Of a stretch of 39,878 nt of DNA, positions 39,868 through 39,878 are shown piece by piece (positions within the stretch are counted from its first letter, which is position 1; each line of letters starts with the position of its first letter). Made by a program: the position numbers and the translations under genes. Source of the stretch: Clostridia bacterium (GTDB lineage: Bacteria; Bacillota; Clostridia; Oscillospirales; CAG-382); NCBI GenBank assembly GCA_017436675.1, contig JAFSCS010000039.1:1-39878 (forward strand), written 5' to 3'. Below the pieces are notes generated by a model that was not told the origin of the DNA, searched no databases, and was given only the letters and a program-made list of their open reading frames with translations.

Positions 39868-39878
39868 AATACAAAAAG

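Overview
The window looks like chromosomal DNA from a Gram-positive, low-to-moderate-GC member of the Clostridia, probably an uncultured gut or rumen lineage. The evidence is the strong GGAGG-type ribosome binding sites, many near-consensus sigma-A promoters (TTGACA, 16-17 bp, TATAAT), ECF transporter S components (BioY, ThiT), a TPP riboswitch, short-form HisG with HisZ, a DUF2809 protein and several type II lipoproteins. I could not place it to genus. No rRNA, tRNA, CRISPR array, transposase or phage gene was recognised.

Layout. 1-2410: leftward genes for an AT-rich HAD hydrolase, a small membrane protein and a PRK06851-type P-loop ATPase. 2459-4064: rightward bioY-birA biotin uptake/ligase operon with a clear promoter and terminator. 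4065-4520: a gene-free stretch ending in a conspicuous promoter framed by repeated palindromes. 4521-10902: rightward run of a DUF4855/discoidin protein, a metallophosphoesterase lipoprotein, a GtrB-like glycosyltransferase and an acyl-CoA-synthetase-like AMP ligase. 10951-12852: leftward DUF4434/discoidin lipoprotein sharing a bidirectional terminator with the AMP ligase. 13107-17418: minD, a methylglyoxal synthase homologue lacking catalytic residues, hisS and aspS. 17565-23255: a five-gene ABC/GldG/DUF4340/lipoprotein operon. 23266-23999: TPP riboswitch and thiT. 24118-28808: nadE, a Cof-type HAD phosphatase, a convergent DUF2809 gene, a CPA2 antiporter and citrate synthase. 29007-37282: a complete histidine operon in the order hisZ-G-D-C-B-H-A-F-IE-J, with hisD broken by an apparent one-base frameshift. 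37404-39395: an exported ADP-ribosylglycohydrolase-family lipoprotein with PKD and discoidin-like modules. 39396-39878: gene-free DNA packed with hairpins and repeats.

How the parts work together. The his genes encode every step from PRPP+ATP to histidinol, and hisD would finish histidine. bioY/birA and the riboswitch-controlled thiT handle vitamin uptake. Three proteins (DUF4855, DUF4434, ADP-ribosylglycohydrolase) pair a catalytic-looking domain with a galactose-binding-like module, which suggests carbohydrate-related work at or near the surface.

The best leads for new biology are the degenerate MgsA paralogue next to minD, the operator-framed promoter at 4335-4392, the uncharacterised ABC/GldG/DUF4340/lipoprotein operon, the lipoprotein form of the ADP-ribosylglycohydrolase fold, and the hairpin cluster at the right end. 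Coordinates and motifs were read by eye; family names come from sequence recognition, not database searches.
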